Shown: one piece after another, positions 60,707 to 64,000 of the stretch
How positions within the stretch are numbered: the stretch's first letter is position 1
Layout of the letters: every line of letters starts with the position of its first letter
NCBI GenBank assembly: GCA_026874595.1
Contig: CM049315.1
Span: 9,587,664-9,651,663, forward strand
Source: Sipunculus nudus
Lineage: Eukaryota > Annelida > Sipuncula > Golfingiida > Sipunculidae
DNA length: 64,000 nt
Direction: 5' to 3'
Position numbers and translations under genes: made by a program
Notes under the pieces: generated by a model
The model's database searches: none
Told to the model about the DNA's origin: nothing
Seen by the model: only the letters and a program-made list of their open reading frames with translations

Positions 60707-60814
60707 CAGCGCTGCTTTTGCTGCCTCATACTTTGCTTCCAGATTCCCGAACGACGATCTTAAGTGTTTACTTTCCTGGTTGCGTTCTTGATTCTTCTGT
60801 TGCAAGTCCAATAT
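60707..60814 (-). CDS. NUMA1: NuMA-like protein, coiled-coil exon
   Basis: This is a 108-nt, 36-codon exon between acceptor 'tttttcatttacag' (60,815) and donor CTG/GTATGT (60,707/60,706), phase 0 at both ends. It reads ILDLQQKNQERNQESKHLRS, then SFGNLEAKYEAAKAAL, a continuation of the coiled coil. Both neighbouring exons are also phase 0 at these junctions. Confidence 0.8.
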
Positions 60815-62487
60815 CTGTAAATGAAAAATGCATGAAGTATATTTTTTTGCTACCATTGATTATTAACACTGCTTTTATTATTGCTTGAATAAAGTTACCT
60901 TGCTGAAAGATGCCATTACTTAGATAAACTTCACAGAAACATTGTCCCAGAAACATCAATAATTCATTGATTGTCCCATACCAATGACTGATATTCACAT
61001 GTGAGCCCAGTGTTGACCAACTATAATAAATACACAGGTTTCATCCAATCCCAAAAGGTAATTTCTAGAGCTTTTATAAAGACATTTAAGGACATTTAAA
61101 AAATAAGGACTTTCTTTTACAACTCTGGCACCAGACTGACATAACTGGGCAAGGAAAACCCATTTTGTAAAGTTCACTATACACATGAAATATAAACTTT
61201 CTAAATAAATACAGATATTTGAATGAGGAGAATTATAACTGACATCCGCATTTCATGCTTTTTTTTTTTTTTAAATATTTGTTCACACCAAGATTTGTTT
61301 GTAAACCTTTTTGTTTGCTTAAATCACCCTATGATGACCAGTTATAAGAATTTATGCAGGACATTACAAATGAATATAATAACATGTGCAATTTTAAGTA
61401 AAATTCAACAGATTCAGAAAGTGAGGCTTTTTCCAAAGGTAGTGCAGGAGTAGCCAACCCGATTGTTTCATTACAGTCAGGTGGCTTTGCTTGGTTCATT
61501 CACAAGTTCACAAATGAATAGCATTAGTAACTAAAGACTAAAGTTAAACCACCTTAAACTGTTAACATTTAAAATTCTTTCAACTATGTATCACATTTCC
61601 TTGTCATAATTTATTATTATGGATCTATGTTAACATTATTAGACCTTTGTATCCCAATGTGGGTGGAATCGACAGTCAGGCTCCCTCACAAGGGATTTTC
61701 CCCGAGATCAACCAATCCGAATGAAGCAACACAATGCGGGTCATGCTTTGCGGGTCATCCTGCAAGGTCCATTGATTTGAATCTATGATCATCCAGTTGA
61801 CTGCTTTAGCTGAACTTGTGACAATTTTCATATATTTCTTAATGTTATCCAATTGTTGAGGTTTAGAGATCACTAAACTGATATTCCTTATGTTTGTACA
61901 TTCTGTAGGAAACCAAGGTGAGCATGTCATTTAAATCACTGCTTTTCATTTCGGCTTCACGTTGGATTGTTTACAAAGGTAAAAATTCCTGCTTCCATGT
62001 GCTTATATTTCTGTAAACTGAGTTTTATCATGATTCTCATACTTTTAATTAAGCCTGCTTTTTATAAACACATTTTTGTTATTGTTGCACTTTTTCACAA
62101 AGTTACACTTGAATTGGGGTGTATGTTCACTAAAGGGCGTCCATTTCTTTTGTGCCATAATCCATTATATGTGGCGCAACAGCAGACATTCTTCCTCTAG
62201 CATGCAACACCAATCTTTGTTTACTTCATTTAGTTAGACACATCTTACTAACAAGATATTGGGTGGATGTGAATGATCAAACCTGCTAACTTTGAATTAA
62301 TTCCTGCGACCGACTTACATAACAATCCAGATCAAAGACAGCCACTTATTTTCTGATTAGCATTGGTGTCAGAATACCTCACACGATTGTGCTGTTTTCA
62401 GGCCATTGGTGGTTTTCAAATGAATCATTTGATAAGTAATTCAGTAAAGTTATCTATATATTAAAAAATGTACCCTTTGTTTTGGTG

Positions 62488-62518
<31 letters not shown>

Positions 62519-63160
62519 TTCTTTTATGGAATGCATTTGAGTGCTTAATGTATGTTTTATTTATTCATTTTGGGCATTGATCCTCTTTGGATGGCACTTG
62601 ACCCACTATCTTTTTTGTTTATAATTATTATTTATATATTGTGTGGGGATGTGTTCATTAACCACCGATTAAAATCTTTTGGGCATTTTACCATTACTAT
62701 TTACTTTTTTTCTTTTTGGGCATAAGACCACTGTATTTATGGCATTAGACCCACCATGATTATTACATTATTTTTCATTGAGCAGAAGACTATTCTTTTT
62801 GGCAGAAGACCCACCTGACCAACCAATTAATCTATTAATTTTTTAGGCACTTGACCCACTCAGTTTTGTTATATTCCATCATACACTCATGTGTACATTG
62901 AATCCCAGTTTAAATTCATCTTACTGGAACATTATATTTATGATCTTTGACTATCCACATGTAGCACTCATCCCACATTTATGTTTTATATTTTCTACCG
63001 ACCATGCATCATGGCATTTACAGATTATACCCACTTTCATATACATGATGCACATAATTTCCTAATATCTTTTTTTTTGGGAATCCTCTAAAATTTGTTA
63101 ACTGTTTTGTTTGTTTAAATTTAAATTCTTTCCTTTTTAATAAATCTGAATCATCCTTAC
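60815..63160 (-). other. NuMA intron
   Basis: AT-rich, with a (TA)n run at about 62,490-62,515. From 62,570 to 62,880 there is an odd series of 'gggcat..gaccca' phrases: 'ggcacttgacccact', 'gggcataagaccact', 'ggcattagacccacc', 'ggcagaagacccacc', 'ggcacttgacccact'. I read it as a degenerate short-period repeat. No extra exon recognised. Confidence 0.6.
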
Positions 63161-64000
63161 CTGTGCTGAGAGTTTCTGTATTTTAGTCTTGTCGTTAGTT
63201 CTCTGCGTCTGATACTGTTGTATCTTTCTTTTCAGCTTTGTCAGTTCTATTGTCTTTTCCTCCAAATCTTTCTGCAGGGATACGGTGTTGTTACGGTTGT
63301 TTTCTTTTTCGTTTTGAAGGGCTTCATTTGTATTCTTGAGTGTTTGAGTTTTGGTTGCAACATCTGTTTTTAATTCTTCTAGTTTTAGCACCAGACATGC
63401 ATGGGCGTCTTCATGACTTTTTATTATTGATCGTGACTCTGAGAGTTTTAATTCAAGATCAGAAATATGTCCATTCTTAGAATCAACAGCTTTTGCAAAA
63501 TCCTGCAATCTGGTTTCAAGCTCACTTGCTGCCTGTGCTTTCTGCTGTAACTTGGTTTTGTACTTTTCCAGTTGAACGGCAAGATCTTTTCTCACCTCTT
63601 CACTTGCATTAGCTTCAACAAGCTTAGACTGAAGATCTGATGTTAATTGTTGTTTCCATTCCACCTCTTTCTCAGCTGTCTGAAGTCTCTGTTTCTCAGC
63701 TGTTAACTGCATCTCTAGCTCTTCTAATTTAGATGTCAAACTTGCACTGTTTTGCTCCTGGGTCTGTACAACAGACTGGTATTCTTCAACTTTTGATTGA
63801 AGATCTGAAACTTGTGAAGACTTGGACTCTACAACTTCCTTTAATTCACATAGTTCTGTCTCCAGATCACTAGTAAATTGTGTTTTCTGCTTCAAATTTA
63901 TTCTGTATTTCTCAAGCTCCTGATTCAAAGCCAGTGCAGTATTTTCATTTATTTTTCCAGTTTCTGATATTTGGTCTAGCTGGGTCTGGAGGACAGAAAT
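63161..64000 (-). CDS. NUMA1: NuMA-like protein, large coiled-coil exon (5' end beyond window)
   Basis: The frame is open from the right edge (ISVLQTQLDQISETGKINEN) to donor CAG/GTAAGG at 63,161/63,160, 280 codons, phase 0. The whole stretch is heptad-patterned coiled coil, rich in Glu, Lys, Gln and Leu. A segment starting LEKYRINLKQKTQFTSDLET repeats 115 residues later as LEKYKTKLQQKAQAASELET, and the match continues over about 70 residues. Alone it would only be called a long coiled-coil protein. The NuMA identity comes from the downstream LGN-binding and MAF..TP-K exons. NuMA crosslinks spindle microtubules at poles and recruits dynein; its long rod separates an N-terminal dynein-binding part (outside this window) from the C-terminal tail. 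Full-length family members are usually about 2000 residues or more, so most of the gene is to the right. Confidence 0.82.

Overview
The window is animal nuclear DNA: AT-rich, with few genes, long introns, GT-AG splice junctions, many microsatellites and poly-G/C runs, and dense dispersed repeats. A galaxin-type secreted protein, a NuMA-type mitotic protein and several families of repeats built around a GGTGGCGCCACC core suggest a lophotrochozoan, most likely a mollusc and perhaps a bivalve. That placement is an inference. Nothing looks bacterial, and there are no operons, rRNA genes or CRISPR arrays.

Layout. 1-20 kb: no convincing gene, but many repeats: tandem arrays at 2.2-2.7, 3.2-4.3, 11-13 and 17.6-19.5 kb, foldback elements at 7.4-7.9 and 15.6-16.4 kb, and a 48-bp perfect palindrome at 11.53 kb. 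20.35-21.90 kb: a transposon-like element with 25-bp perfect terminal inverted repeats flanked by TA. 21.99-22.25 kb (+): a small unrecognised ORF with poly(A) signals. 22.97-39.51 kb (-): a two-exon galaxin-like gene. Its 16-kb intron holds a nested pair of transposons (29.69-30.80 kb), a promoter-like cluster on the same strand (33.2 kb), a long hairpin (35.7 kb) and a 34-bp minisatellite (37.3 kb). 39.6-52.9 kb: no convincing gene; two MITE-like elements and a 33-bp minisatellite. 53.0-64.0 kb (-): the 3' part of a NuMA gene, six exons reconstructed with consistent phases, continuing beyond the right edge. Its introns hold a SINE nested in a hAT-like element and two diverged copies of a long repeat.

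The genes do not form a pathway. The small plus-strand ORF and the galaxin gene are tail to tail, with poly(A) signals about 200 bp apart. The NuMA gene ends with the conserved elements expected of the vertebrate protein: a coiled coil, an LGN/Pins-binding peptide, and a MAF...TP-K basic tail. It also carries a pentapeptide repeat I do not recall from vertebrate NuMA. The most useful observations are the two spliced gene models, the 338-bp array with alternating unit types, and three nested transposon insertions whose order can be read from the sequence. Exon boundaries rest on splice consensus, phase and protein similarity read by eye; no alignment or transcript data were available.
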